From Perkinsus olseni (lineage: Eukaryota; Perkinsozoa; Perkinsida): a DNA stretch of 64,000 bases. Of this stretch, positions 43,021 through 54,240 are shown in pieces (the first letter of the stretch is position 1; each line of letters opens with the position of its first letter). Under the pieces are notes generated by a model. That model ran no database searches. It was not told the DNA's origin and worked only from the letters and a program-made list of their open reading frames with translations. The translations under genes were made by a program, and so were the position numbers. Where the stretch lies: contig JABANN010000098.1 in assembly GCA_013115125.1 (NCBI GenBank), positions 1 through 64,000 of the forward strand, given 5' to 3'.

Positions 43021-44515
43021 TCGGAGACGATCATTTCGAGTGACAACTGTGAGGTTTCCAAGATTGAGAACGACAACCTAATCTGGCTCATACTCATCCG
43101 CTAATATCACATGTGCTGTTGCCAGTCGACAACTGGGTTGTGTTCCTCGATCAAACCTGTATCGTTGACTGATTCTGATATGGCATTACGAGTGATCATT
43201 GCAGTGATCATTGGCCGAATGATCCGGCGCCCGCCGGTTCGACCCCGCTAGCCGGGCCTCACTCCGAGCCTCTGCTAGTTGCTCGGCAGGTCGTGGATTT
43301 TTTAAACGCTCTATCACGTCACCCGGAGCCCTACTAGGGCCCTGGGCGACGCGATGGAGAGCTAGGGCCGCTCTAGGAACACTAACGCATGCTTGGCAAT
43401 TTTCGAGTCTCTGGCCACGCGTAGGTTTTAATTTCGACTGTTATGAATGTGAATTCAGGTGCCTGAGCTAGTGTTCCTGGTTGGATTGCTCAACATGGCT
43501 GTGAAAATATCAACGTCATGGTTTATCGGTAACTACGAGTGAATCCGATTGGCACTCCAAGAGTATTAGGATTAGAGGGTAGCATTAGACTCAGGATTCC
43601 GGAGGTACGATGGGGTCGGTCATTGGGAGAATTGCGCTATCCGCACTGCGGATTTCGCGGCACGAGCAAACGAATGAACCCGGGGCGTTACCTTGGGTGT
43701 TTTATGAAGTGAAGGTTGGAACGGCAACTACGGTGTCGTGACAGGACCAAATATTGGAACTATTGAGTGAACTTCTTTAGGAATATCAAATTCCGAATTC
43801 GAATGATGTTGGGATTTTCGAGAGATCGTCGTCTTAGCACGTGATATAGGGTTCGTGGGTTTGATGATAATAAAATCGCCCAATTACGATGGCAGCGCAC
43901 CGAAGTAGTTAGTTCCCAGGGCCCCTGGGCCAGGGGGCGTTGGCAGTGCCCATTCTCGGGAACTCCGACTCGTCACGAGTCACTCGTGCAGCATTGACTG
44001 GCCCAGTCAGACTGGGTGGTCCTTATCTTCGACTTCGGTCGACCCGCGGACGCTAGGAGGCGCTGAGACTCTCAGCTTCTTAGTCTGAGAAGGGATTTGT
44101 ATGTAGGGTACTTTTTCACTCGTCAGTATGAGAATCATCAGGTATCTATAGGTCACAACTCAAATAACATGGCCGTTAGCGCCAATATGAACGTCCCTCA
44201 CTCCTCGAACATCTGTCGCGATGCACCAGAGAATTTCGGCAACTGTGATTGAGTCTATGCTTCCAAGGGCGAGTACATCCACGCTATGCCGGCCGGAAAG
44301 TATCCAGGCGGCGTGTGTCTTCTGAGCAGTGCACAGTGCCATAGGGAGGCCTGCGTCATTGACGCAGCATCATTCTCCATTCTTGGGGAAGCGCGCCCGA
44401 ATCTGTGCTTCTCGCAGAGGGGGGTGTGAGGAGGCAAGCTCATTTAGCTTCATTATCGATTCCTACTGCATAGTTTGAGAACATCTTTGCGCGAAGCTAA
44501 GTGACACTGGCATCC
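43021..44515. other. No gene; degraded sequence
   Basis: GC-rich palindromic runs occur at 43915-43975 (CCCAGGGCCCCTGGGCCAGG) and a B-box-like GGTTCGACCCC at about 43218. I saw no coding region and no match to other parts of the window. Confidence 0.45.
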
Positions 44516-44517
44516 AG

Positions 44518-44870
44518 GTCTTCGAGGTCATCTCTGTGGACTTCGCCGGCCCTTTCACGCAGAGTGGCGGAGGGTAGATCGTTACATTCTGGTTCTCGTC
44601 GACAAATACACACGCTTCGCAATGGTTACGCCCATAAGCGGCAAAACAGCGAGAGAAGTGGCTAGCAGTTTAATCGAGAACTGGGTTGCCATTTACGGCG
44701 CTCCCAGAATCATCCGCACAGACCGAGGGTCAGACTTCAGGTCACGGAGTCGTCACAACGGTCTGCCAGCCTATTGGCATCACTCACAAGTTTGTCGGGG
44801 CCTAGAACCCCAAGACTAACGGCATGGTTGAGAGTACAGTCAGCAGCATGAAGAAGGTTATGCGCAATGA
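44518..44870 (+). pseudogene. Retroelement integrase relic 2
   Basis: Three frames are needed: VISVDFAGPFTQ (first Asp), then YILVLVDKYTRFAMVTPISG...IIRTDRGSDF (second Asp), then NPKTNGMVESTVSSMKK (Glu). At least two frameshifts (near 44573 and 44750) and one in-frame TAG separate them. The P-x-TNG-x-VE signature is that of Ty3/gypsy-type integrases, so this comes from a different element than relic 1. Confidence 0.75.
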
Positions 44871-46259
44871 AAGCCGCGCAAGTCAGTGGTCAACGATCAA
44901 ACTTCATCCTCGACCGGCCTAAACGTAGGACTTGATGTAACTCTGAAGGACTACCAGAGAAGTTTTATAGGTCCAAACACGTGTTGTAGCGAGCTCTCAT
45001 CAAGTTGTCTCGAATACTCTAAATGTTGGAGCGATTCTGGTATACTTGTACATTCGAGAGTTGCGTTCCGCTGCTGCATCTCCACGAGAGAGGTCTGCGT
45101 CGCAGACTCTGCGAGAGTGCACCTCTCGTGTCACATCATCTGCGGGCACTAGAAAAAATTGAACTCACAGTCTTCCTTCGGTGCTCACCGCGTTTGACTT
45201 GAATGATGCGGAAGATTTCTGTCGACCTTGTAGTGAAAGGTTCTCCCTCATTGCTAATAATTAATTTGGGTATGTTAATTATTTATAGGTGGTAGCAAGT
45301 TGCTACTAGCAACCGAATTGGCTTTGGACCTGGCATTGAAGTGTGTCCCAGGCGACATGATGAGATGTTTACGTTTCTGTCTCAGGCTCATGCCCTCGTC
45401 GTCAGATTCTCTCGCAGCAGTGAATGAGATCGAATTAACGTGTCGCTATCACAGCCCTCTCTGTTCCTGTATTTGCCCAGTGTTCGAGTGAGATAATATC
45501 CGATGGTGCAGCTGTTCGTCCGCCCCATGGTTTTGAATCCGGTGAGAGGAAACCCCATGAACGTTGTGTTCATGAGTCGTGACGACGTCGATTGATGTAA
45601 TTTTCCGAGGAGGCCATCACCGTGTTCATCACGGAAGTGAGTCGTGTTGGCAAAATTTGCCAGGCAAATCGACGCCGGCGACCACACGCCCGGCGTGTCG
45701 CGCCGGACGGTTCTGTATCTACTGTGTGTGCCATTTTGATATGCAAATGACCAAAATTGAGATATCTTGCTTAATACGAAGCTTTCATATGTCAAAGTTG
45801 GTCTGCTTACGTATTTTGACGAGAGGAATTCATTGATATATCGATCAACCGTTTCATTGACCGTTTCGTCGTTGTAGAGCGCGAAGTGAATTTCCCGCGC
45901 GCCACGTGTACCATTTCGATGTGCAACCGTGCCGTTATGCGGAAATACGCGACCGAAAAAACTAGAGAGGGTCTCTGCGCCTAGGACAGTGCTAGGCAGC
46001 GCCTTCTGCCGCTCCTATCCGGGTCGTGTAGCGCTGCACGCTACAAAATTGCCCCACTATGCGATCTTTCGTCGGCCTGTGCCTCGTACAACATAATGAT
46101 CGATTTGCGGCCGACAATAGGCAGAGGCGATGCTCGCAGCTCTTGTACTACTTGGTGAGTCCCTGCCACGTCTATAATAGACGTCTTCACAAAGTACGCG
46201 ATGTTCAGTTCCGTTCAAGGCATGACAGCGCGGAGGTTGCCACGGTCATCTTAAGAAGC
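44871..46259. other. Mostly non-coding; one EFL exon-1 relic
   Basis: Apart from the EFL-like relic at 45535-45580, I see no gene. Several ORFs overlap on both strands without motifs. Confidence 0.45.
45535..45580 (+). pseudogene. Relic of EFL-like exon 1
   Basis: GGTGAGAGGAAACCCCATGA and the following AACGTTGTGTTCATG match exon 1 of the GTPase gene at about 46953-46990 (…GTGAGAGGCAGCCCCATGA, AACGTCGCCTTCATG). The P-loop that should follow is missing and a stop comes directly after. It is probably a broken partial duplicate 1.4 kb upstream of the intact gene. Confidence 0.5.
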
Positions 46260-46495
46260 TGGATCTTCAAGTTTGGCTTTTCCGCATAGATCCGGGCCGA
46301 CAGCGGAACTGACTTCATGGCCTGGGCCTTCCGACATCTGCTGGACGAGTAAGGCATACAGTTCACACTAACCACAGGCTACAGCCCACACACCAACGGC
46401 TAGATCGAAAGGGTTCACCGCACTCTCAAGAAGACTCTGCGGGCTCTCTCCTCGGAATCCGAACAGTTCGAGACAATTGGGCGTGACTGACTTGG
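46260..46495 (+). pseudogene. Retroelement integrase relic 3
   Basis: One frame reads IRADSGTDFMAWAFRHLLDE, then stop, then GIQFTLTTGYSPHTNG, stop, IERVHRTLKKTLRAL. These are the second Asp and the HTNG-x-IER Glu block of a Ty3/gypsy-type integrase. Three in-frame stops (before IRAD, after LLDE and after HTNG) make it a pseudogene. The sequence differs enough from relics 1 and 2 to be a third element. Confidence 0.75.
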
Positions 46496-46938
46496 TGTTT
46501 CGCATGAAAGCTGCAGTCGGTATGGCATTTGTGCTCTCCAGCAGAGCAACCCTCACAGGTGGCTATGGTATTGGAGGTCCTGAGAGCCTCGAAAACGAGA
46601 GTACCTCGTTACTAACAAGCGTTGTTGACCCCTCGCCATTGAACCACTTTTCCTGTGCGGAGTTGTGTTTAGCGTCGGCGCAGAGCTACTGCGATATCAT
46701 TCCCACTACCGACCCGGTTAATCCCTGGTTTGAAATTTGATCCGCCCACAGCACTGTGGTCGCCGGTCCACTTCAATTCTCCCAAGATACCCGCCCGCCC
46801 TCCCCCTCCATGGACCACGACGACGACGGTTCTTGTCTTGTACAGGTGGCATGGTCTACTGGTGTCTATTAGTATCTCGGAGCTTGAGTTGACTCAGTGA
46901 TACGGGCCAATCTGCAGGGAGTGTGGCCAGTTTATTTT

Positions 46939-49900
46939 ATGACCGTGGACACTGTGAGAGGCAGCCCCATGAACGTCGCCTTCATGGGCCATTACAAAGC
47001 TGGCAAGTCCACGGCTGCCGGGCATCTCCTGTAAGTTGTCGTGATTCATGGCTGCTTCGTTGTGTGACTGTTCTTCCAGAGCCCTCTGTGGAGCTAAGAA
47101 GGAGGAGAAAGTGAAGGAATGTCAGAGGCGAGCGGAACGGGCTGGGCAGGTAAGATTAGAATGAACCCGAACTCGTAATTATTGATGTCACCGCGAGTAG
47201 CCACATCGAAGGCTTCAAAATCTGAAGGGAACCGATCGGATTTTGCCTCGCTCGCCATTAAATTGTCCGAATTACCCGCGCATGTGTGCGTTTCTACATC
47301 ATCATGATTCATGATATTTCGGAGAATGTATCATGCCCTCAGGCCGACCTAAGATACGCGTGGATACTGGATCGACTGAAAGTGGAGCAGGAGAAAAGGA
47401 TGACCATCAACACTAACTTGGACTACTTCCATACTCACAAGTGCTTCACTCTTACTCGCATCAGTTGTCTGGTTGCTTTCGTGGTGAGAGACCGAAGAAA
47501 ATATCCGACATTTTGAAACACCTCTGTGAGTAAAAATCACCGAGCACTTGTCGGAGCCCGTTTGATAGAGCATCGGCCGACGCCCCGACTCGGGTTCAAC
47601 TCCTGGTGCTGCTCCTCGCAGGACTCCCGCGGTAGGAGGGACCGACCCTGGCAACCTTTCCGGGTTCGCTGAAGACGTTGGGTATAAGTTGAGGTGAAGT
47701 TGGCGGAAATGTGGTATCAGGTATCGCTATACCCTGCTCGATTGCCCCGGTCATAAGGACTACCTTCGTAACGCTATACTAGGCGCATCACAGGTGAGCT
47801 GATGGTGTCGATGGGTGGATCCTTTCTCGGCCGGCGAGGGAAGTCTCGCGAGCAGTAGAGCTGTTCAGGCGGACGTCTGCGTGCTCGTGGTCTCGGCCGT
47901 CTGGGATGAGTTCGAGGAAGGGATTTCGCAGTTCGGCGAGACTCGGGAGCACGCCTTGGTGGCATATGTTTCCGGTGAGTAGAAGTTCGGAAAGTTGTGG
48001 TATCAATCGGCTGGCATCAGGCGTGAGGAGGATGATAGTGGCGGTGAATAAGATGGACGATGAGGAGGTTAACTTCTCTCAAGCACGCTTCGAAAAGATA
48101 TGCTCGGCGGTCATCCGCCACTTGCGTAAGGATGCTATTGCCGCCAATTTACGTCATCCACAATTTTTTCGGAGAACCGATTTTTTTTCAAAAAAAAATA
48201 TGAAAAGTCGCGGACACTACCCCTCCGAAGGTGTATGGTTATGAAGGACGGGAGTAGAGCGGACAAGGGGATGCTGGTCCTCGCTTCAAGCTACTGCTCG
48301 AGATTACCAGCGCAATGATCCTTGGTCAATGCGCGAGCTGATGGCCCAACGCAAACATCGGCTTCTGCCACGCCAGGAGGCCTCTGACTTTGAATCAAAG
48401 TCTTTGATATTTTAGATAATCTCGGCTTCGGAGACGACCGGATAGAAGTCATCCCTATTTCGGCGCTCACTGGTTACAACCTCTTCAATCGGGGACCTGT
48501 CGATCCTTCCGCAGAGGTCACGATGCCATGGTAGGCAGGGGGTACGTTTCGGATGTTGAGGACTCAGTGGCGCTGAATCGCCTTTATCGAGAACGGTCGG
48601 CGAAGGAGCGATGGGGCGAAATTGGCCACAGAGGCGTAGAGCTTTAGGGACTCGATATTACTCGCAATAAGTGAAATACGGCTTTTCACAAGAATCACGG
48701 GAAGTGTCTTTGCTTTAATGTTTTGCAGAAAACAGATGAACCTACATTATAAGTTATCAAGGACTCATGTCGCGGTAGCAGCTCTTTTGCACTATCTCGT
48801 TGCAGTAGGTGTAGTTTTAGAACACAATATAAGTAGATTGGGCTCATAGTGAACGAGATAGAGCAGATAGAAACTTTCTATCTGCTCTATCTCGTTCAAA
48901 CTTTCTATTAGAAAGTCGAGTAGTTGAGGGAATGGGTTGATGATGAAGCTAGTATGAGCTGCACAGCTGGATTGTATTATCATCATTATCGTCCTATCAT
49001 CAGGTACAGCGGCCCCTCCCTCTATGAGAGTTTAGACATGTTGCCCTCCCCGCACCGTAGGGAGGCCCAGGGCCCCTTCCGGATGCCCATCGCGGACATT
49101 CACCGCATCAGTTCGGGTAGCAGCTCGGACACCTCGCCAACGGTCGCGGGGCGGTGTCCGAAGACAGCAGTAATTCTGGCTGGTGAGGTCACTAGTGGTA
49201 GGCAGCCTCGGGAAACTCGAAACTCATCGCCGCATCGCAGTCTCTTGGCAGGTACCGTCGCAGTGGGAGATGCGGTACGGGTGGTACCGGGGGGAATAGA
49301 AGCCACGGTTGTCAGCATACAGGTGGGGAGGGGAGTTGAAGAATCTCGCTGCACCACCAGGCTAAGCGCGGTGAGCGTCGTCCGTGGAGGCCCAATATAA
49401 CGCGGAACTCACTAAAAGATTTCCCTCGTGGTTGGCTTTTCCTACAGTACCATACAGTCGCTAGCTCCAACAGGGACGAGTAATGAGGCAGAACGTCGAG
49501 GGAGACTTTCTAGTACCTCATTGGACACAACCTCAGGGCTTCAGATCACAGTTCTTGATGGGTGCTGAGATCTCGAAAAGTCTCTCGAAAATGGTACCGA
49601 ATAACTCTAGAATAAAGTGCTTAAAATTCGTAGCGAAGGAGTCCTTCGGAAGGGCTAGTTCCCTCGAGGGAAGTTCCTCCGTCCATCCCCTGTCAGACCG
49701 GCAACGGCGTCTCCGAGCGTAAGGCTGCCGCCGGTGACAACATCGGCATCAAGGTGGAAGGGGTGACGTCGAAGGAAGTCCGTCGCGGCCAAGTGCTTTC
49801 CTGCATCGGTGATGCAGCCGTCGGCGAGTATCGTCGAGTGGAAGCGCACGTGGTGCTGGTCAACTTCCCGGGCGAGCTCCGAGCCGGATACTCGTAAAAT

Positions 49901-50328
49901 ACCACCCGAAGTGGTTTTTGGCGTATCTTTTTTTCTGTGCAGGCCAGTGATCGACATCGGAACAGCCAGCAGTACGGTGCAGTTCAAGTCCCTCAAGAAA
50001 CGAATGCATCGAACCACTGGGGAGGTGCTCGAGGAGGATCCTGAGCTGCTGATTCAGGTGAGAAAATGGGTCAGAATTGCCGTCACGGAATAAATCACCC
50101 GAACGTTTTTGGACCCTGAACGCTTACGTCTGGAGAGCGATTTATGCTACTTCTACACGTCCAACCGTATTCGTTTAGGGTGACGGAGCGAGGGTCGAGC
50201 TGACTATGTCAAAGCCGATGGCCTGCTGTGTTTTCCAACCCAGCCGGAGCATTCTTGGAAAATTCACCATTCGAGATCGGAAGACAGTCATCGCCGTCGG
50301 TACGATCCTTCAGACCTACTTGAAATAG
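46939..50328 (+). CDS. eEF1A/EFL-family translational GTPase, 12 exons
   Basis: Exons: 46939-47030, 47080-47149, 47343-47440, 47721-47793, 47869-47974, 48021-48125, 48416-48530, 49004-49182, 49252-49322, 49697-49893, 49943-50057, 50179-50328. All phases match and give 456 aa, close to the usual length. This family delivers aminoacyl-tRNA to the ribosome, or in relatives acts in termination or rescue. G1 is [10 protein letters not shown]3 DCPGH, G4 NKMD and G5 SAL. The switch I motif, usually GITI, is [16 protein letters not shown] starts domain 2. Domain 3 is marked by [32 protein letters not shown] and [14 protein letters not shown]. It is intact but divergent, so it may be an EFL (Perkinsus-type lineages use EFL) or an eRF3/HBS1-like paralogue lacking the N-terminal extension. 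Confidence 0.88.
47553..47615 (+). repeat. tRNA-like sequence inside EFL intron 3
   Basis: TTTGATAGAGCATCGG matches the D-arm and A-box pattern of a tRNA. A TCGG/CCGA anticodon-stem-like pair follows, then GGGTTCAACTCC as B-box and T-arm, and GGAGCCC/CTGCTCC ends pair at five of seven positions. The variable arm and D stem do not fit a working tRNA. It is likely a tRNA-derived repeat or tRNA pseudogene. Confidence 0.4.
48851..48897. repeat. Perfect 23-bp-arm hairpin in EFL intron 7
   Basis: Arms at 48851-48873 and 48875-48897 are exact reverse complements with a single C between them (GAACGAGATAGAGCAG... / ...CTGCTCTATCTCGTTC). Such a fresh palindrome in an intron suggests recent formation. 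It could form a stable stem in the pre-mRNA. Confidence 0.9.
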
Positions 50329-50575
50329 CGACAGTGTGACAACGTTTCTACTGACAGAGTTTTGTGTTTTGGCCATCATTAGCGAGAAAAAATTCGAAAG
50401 GTCTTTTTTTCTTCGGAAAAATTACTTTCTGGGGAAAATTAGTGAGACCATCGTAAAATTACCGCTTTTCTCCTGAAAAAAATTCTCACTCTGCAACAGC
50501 GTTTGCAGCATTCTGACCTACCCCGTGTCTGAATTTTTGTTGATTCTGATAACCGCAGTTGGTTGCCTCTTCTCG

Positions 50576-52395
50576 ATGTCATCTTCCTCGGGATACGTCC
50601 GCGGCCGTTCCCGAGCGTTCGGCCAGCTCATGGGGGCCCGGCACTACTGCAAACTATGCAACTGCTGGTAGGCGACTCTGGCAGCGGTCTGCCTGGCCAT
50701 CTGCCGACCCCGCAGGTGCTCCCTCCATCCCAACGCCATCAAGATGCACGAGAGGAGCGAGCGGCATCTCGCGAATGTCGAGCGGGAGATCCGGAGACAA
50801 CGGCAAAGTGAGGTCGATGCTAAGCGTGACGAGGCCGAGGTGGCGAAGCAGATCGCTCGGATGAACGCGGCGGCGATGTCCTCTATGGAGAAGGACGCTG
50901 GGTGAGCGTCCGGCACTGTGGACAGCCTGAGGGAACGTGAGTTTCAGGTTGTTCGATCCACGTCGCAGAGTGACCGAGTTGCCAGAGCCCAATATTAGCA
51001 GACCCGCTCTACTCAGCTCCAGCAGCAGCTCGGCGCCACAGCCAGGCGAAGAGGAGAAGGAAGAACAGTCAGCTCCCTCGGGGCCGCCTCCTCTCCTCCC
51101 GCCGCTGCCTTTGGCGCTGCAGAGGCCTCCTCCCGCCGGCACGGTGACGCTGCCCCCGCCAGCGAAGCCAGCGATGCCCGTCCGTGTGCCGCCGCCAGCT
51201 CCGATGCCGGCTATGGTCATACCGCCTCGCCCGGCAGTCCCGTCCGGCCTCGTCGTTCCTCCGAAACCGGTAGCACAGGTGAGGAAGAACGATGAGGAGG
51301 CGGATGAAAAGAAGCCACTGGTGCGCTAACTGCCTCATACCCTCAGTGAATCGAAAAAATTAGGAAAGTTTTCCCTCAGGAGTTCATCCAAAAGGATGAC
51401 GAGCAGCCGTCCTCGGAGTTGATGAGCGCCTGGGATGACACGAAGGTGGCAGCCGCGAGAGCAACATCTTCGCAGCAGCCGAAAATTGATGCCAATACTG
51501 GCCTAGGGACATGGCAGGCCGTTGGTAAGGTCGAACCATTTTCTTTTGAATGATATTTTTGGTGGCTCGGTAGATTCGAGTCATAGTGCCTTCGGGGATG
51601 CGACGGTGAGGACGAAGAAGCGCTCGCATGGCCGTGGAAGGATGAACGAAGCCGACGGTGAGTGGCTGGCTGAAGGCGCAAGGGGATATCTTCGATCGAA
51701 GAGATGATTATTTTTATCATCATCGTCAGTAGAGTATTTTTCGCTTTGAGGACTACTAGCAGTTTGAGCGGCTCTTCTTAGAGGGGACTGCCGTCATTTT
51801 CACAATGGTAACACTTTTCTCGGGATATTCGGTTCTTCGTGGCCTGAATATAACTGAAATGGTAAGTCTCTTTTCGCCAAATCTTCGGTCCTTGACTGAG
51901 GATGGATTGGTTTGGAAGATCCCTCTTTTATCCAGGAAATTCCAATAAATTTCACGGAAAATGCATGAGAAATATCGTTTTGAAATTTCGGCTACAACTC
52001 GCACCATCGCTACTCTCGACGGTGGATACGGTTGTTTATGGTTTGTATTCATCTTTACTGCTTCGTTCAGAACACGCTGACGAGGACGAGGGCGCCGCTG
52101 CTGCGGAAGAGGAGGATGGCCACGGAGCATACAATGAAGATGAGCTCTTCCTGGGGGACCTCGCCAAGTCGTCGAAGTTCCTTGCGGAGTCGGAGGAGTG
52201 CGAAGAGCAAAAGTGAGCGTCTGAGAATCTTATGTTGACTCTGGCACATCACGGTGAATCAGACGAGAAGTGTTGGCGGTGGATGTGAGCTCAAGCGTTG
52301 GCAACAAGCATGCTACCAACGTGAGCAGCACGTTTGGGGCATCGAGGCGGCATCGAGACAAGAGACGACGACGTAGAACTGATGACGATGATTGA
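50576..52395 (+). CDS. WBP4-like splicing factor (matrin-type zinc finger)
   Basis: Seven exons join in phase: 50576-50667, 50716-50901, 50948-51278, 51380-51524, 51574-51657, 52071-52212, 52263-52395 (370 aa). WBP4/FBP21 is a spliceosome-associated protein that binds pre-mRNA through an N-terminal zinc finger. Here ARHYCKLCNCW...KMHERSERH gives C-x2-C and H-x5-H, followed by a helix rich in charged residues (NVEREIRRQRQSEVDAKRDE) as in WBP4. A long Pro-rich segment (residues about 110-200) follows. Then comes TGLGTWQAV, like the conserved G-x-W block of the family, and an acidic stretch. The Arg-rich end is HRDKRRRRR. WW domains, present in animal WBP4, are not seen. The first intron splits the zinc-finger Trp codon. 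Confidence 0.82.
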
Positions 52396-54240
52396 TTCGC
52401 TCATTTTGGGGGAGTTGAGTTCACTTGAGTTGGGCGGAATAAAACGACTTGTCATCGTCCGCGGCGAGTCTCGGGCGGGGACATTCAGTGCCCGCAGATC
52501 AACTCATGGACTTCGTCGCTCTTGAATTTCGAAGTCTTCATGGACACTTGAGAAGCTTTCTCTGAGAAAGCAAGCCTTCTTCCAATGCACGAGCTGCTCT
52601 ACGGGGCACGGCCCGACCCAACCCAGGGTAACACTGTTGCGTGCGGTTCTAGCAATGGTCTTTCGAGAATACTTGGAGGCTCTGCAGTACTTGGTAGTGT
52701 TTGCGTTGCTTGCATTAACTGTTAGTGACACTAGTGACCTCGATGCTCCGAGAGCAACATTCTTCGGCTGGATGAACAGAGCTTATTTAAACGGGCTGAA
52801 CTGATCCCCCTAAGAGAGGTTCGTCGGTGCTAGTCTAACCAACCCGTACTGTCGGCGTTTGAACTCACACACACGACAACTGTCTGGCGCCGTACTGTCT
52901 AGCGACACTTACTGACAACCCGACATTGTGACAGCTACGTCATTGAAAAGTTGATACTCCCGCCATCGCCAGGAAATTACTCGGCGTAAATCGCAATGTA
53001 TGAGGACTGAAATTAACCCCCTTGTGAGCCGCTGCTGCCGATGCGTCGAAGCCGAGCTCCAATGGTGATGGCGGTGGCAACGTGAGCGTGCAGGGCTTGT
53101 CCAGGTGGACTCGATCCCAGAGAGACAATCTGAACAACAACTTCGATAACTAGACCTTTATAACGAGAGCGGAGGTGACCAGAAATACCCGGGATCGAAG
53201 TTCGAACCTCGGCATGGGTTTTTTTTGTGATCAGCTACCACGGCGCAATAAATGCAGAATACACAGAGCGCGCGCTTTCAAATGGTATACATCCTGCGAG
53301 TTCAATCACCATAGTAGTCGCCACGGCACTCGGAGGAGAAATTCGCACGGACGAACGCACAAGCAAGCGCAAAGTGTCATGGTATATGCTCCGCTCCCTC
53401 TATGATTGCGTTAATCAAAGGTTACAAAGGGCCATTAGAGGTCGTGCAACAGAGAATAGACTCTGCGCTTGCGATAGGAAAGACACTTACTTTCCAGTGT
53501 TGTCAGCGGAGACCAGCTGTTCGAAGCCGTACTGAGGAGGTACAGGCATACCGTCCAGACCGTGGGGCATGCCAGCCACCGGCCACGACCACGTCAAACA
53601 GGTCCTGAAGAAATATACTCGACACGCTAGGATACCCTCGTCAAAGATATTCCAACGGTCAGATCCCTCACTTGAAGTCACAATAGATATACTTACACCG
53701 GAGCCCCTGTCGGATGGTGGCAGAGCCGCTGTCCCGTCTTCCGCAGATCCCAACAGAGAAGCCGACCTAAGAAGGAAAGGATTCATCAATGCCAGCGGGA
53801 GACATTATCGGAGTTCACCTCCGGAGGTGCCAGCTGCCAGCTGCTCTCCACCATGCGAGAACCCCATGGACAACACTAGACCGGCGCCGGGAGGCAGAAA
53901 CAGTTTGCGAGCGCCTGAAAGAAATGAAGCGTGGAGCCGAGATGAAGGGTGTCGTGTCGTGTCGTGTCGTGAGATATGACACGTAGCATTCGGAATAAAC
54001 GGAATCGTAGTCGGGGGGGGGATTCACAGGAAACCACCATCGTCCTGAGCCACCGTTGATTTCACGCTTCGACGTCCAGTCAGATCGAACCTTACAGCTC
54101 CCGAACACGGGCTTACACAGAGCGGTCTGTTGTTATGCAAAAGGGTAAAGGTGGAGGTGGAAAATCGGAGTATCGAAAAAAAAGATGGGAAACACTAAAA
54201 GGCGAAAAAAAGAGAAAGGAGAGGACTGTGGGAGACTTAC
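52396..54240. other. Unassigned between WBP4-like and WD40 genes
   Basis: Open frames at 53227-53535 and 53569-53979 are longer than average but carry no motif, and a B-box-like GTTCGAACCTC followed by T8 lies near 53202. The last exon(s) of the WD40 gene should fall in the right part (about 53.9-54.2 kb), but I could not place them. Confidence 0.4.

Noticed and set aside
50654-51338. Long minus-strand ORFs over the WBP4-like Pro-rich exon
   Set aside because: The plus strand gives a phase-consistent, homologous protein; GC-rich Pro/Ser codons on one strand leave the complement open by composition.
53185-53230. B-box-like motif followed by T8 as a Pol III gene
   Set aside because: Only three of five T-stem pairs form and no A-box with proper spacing is seen.
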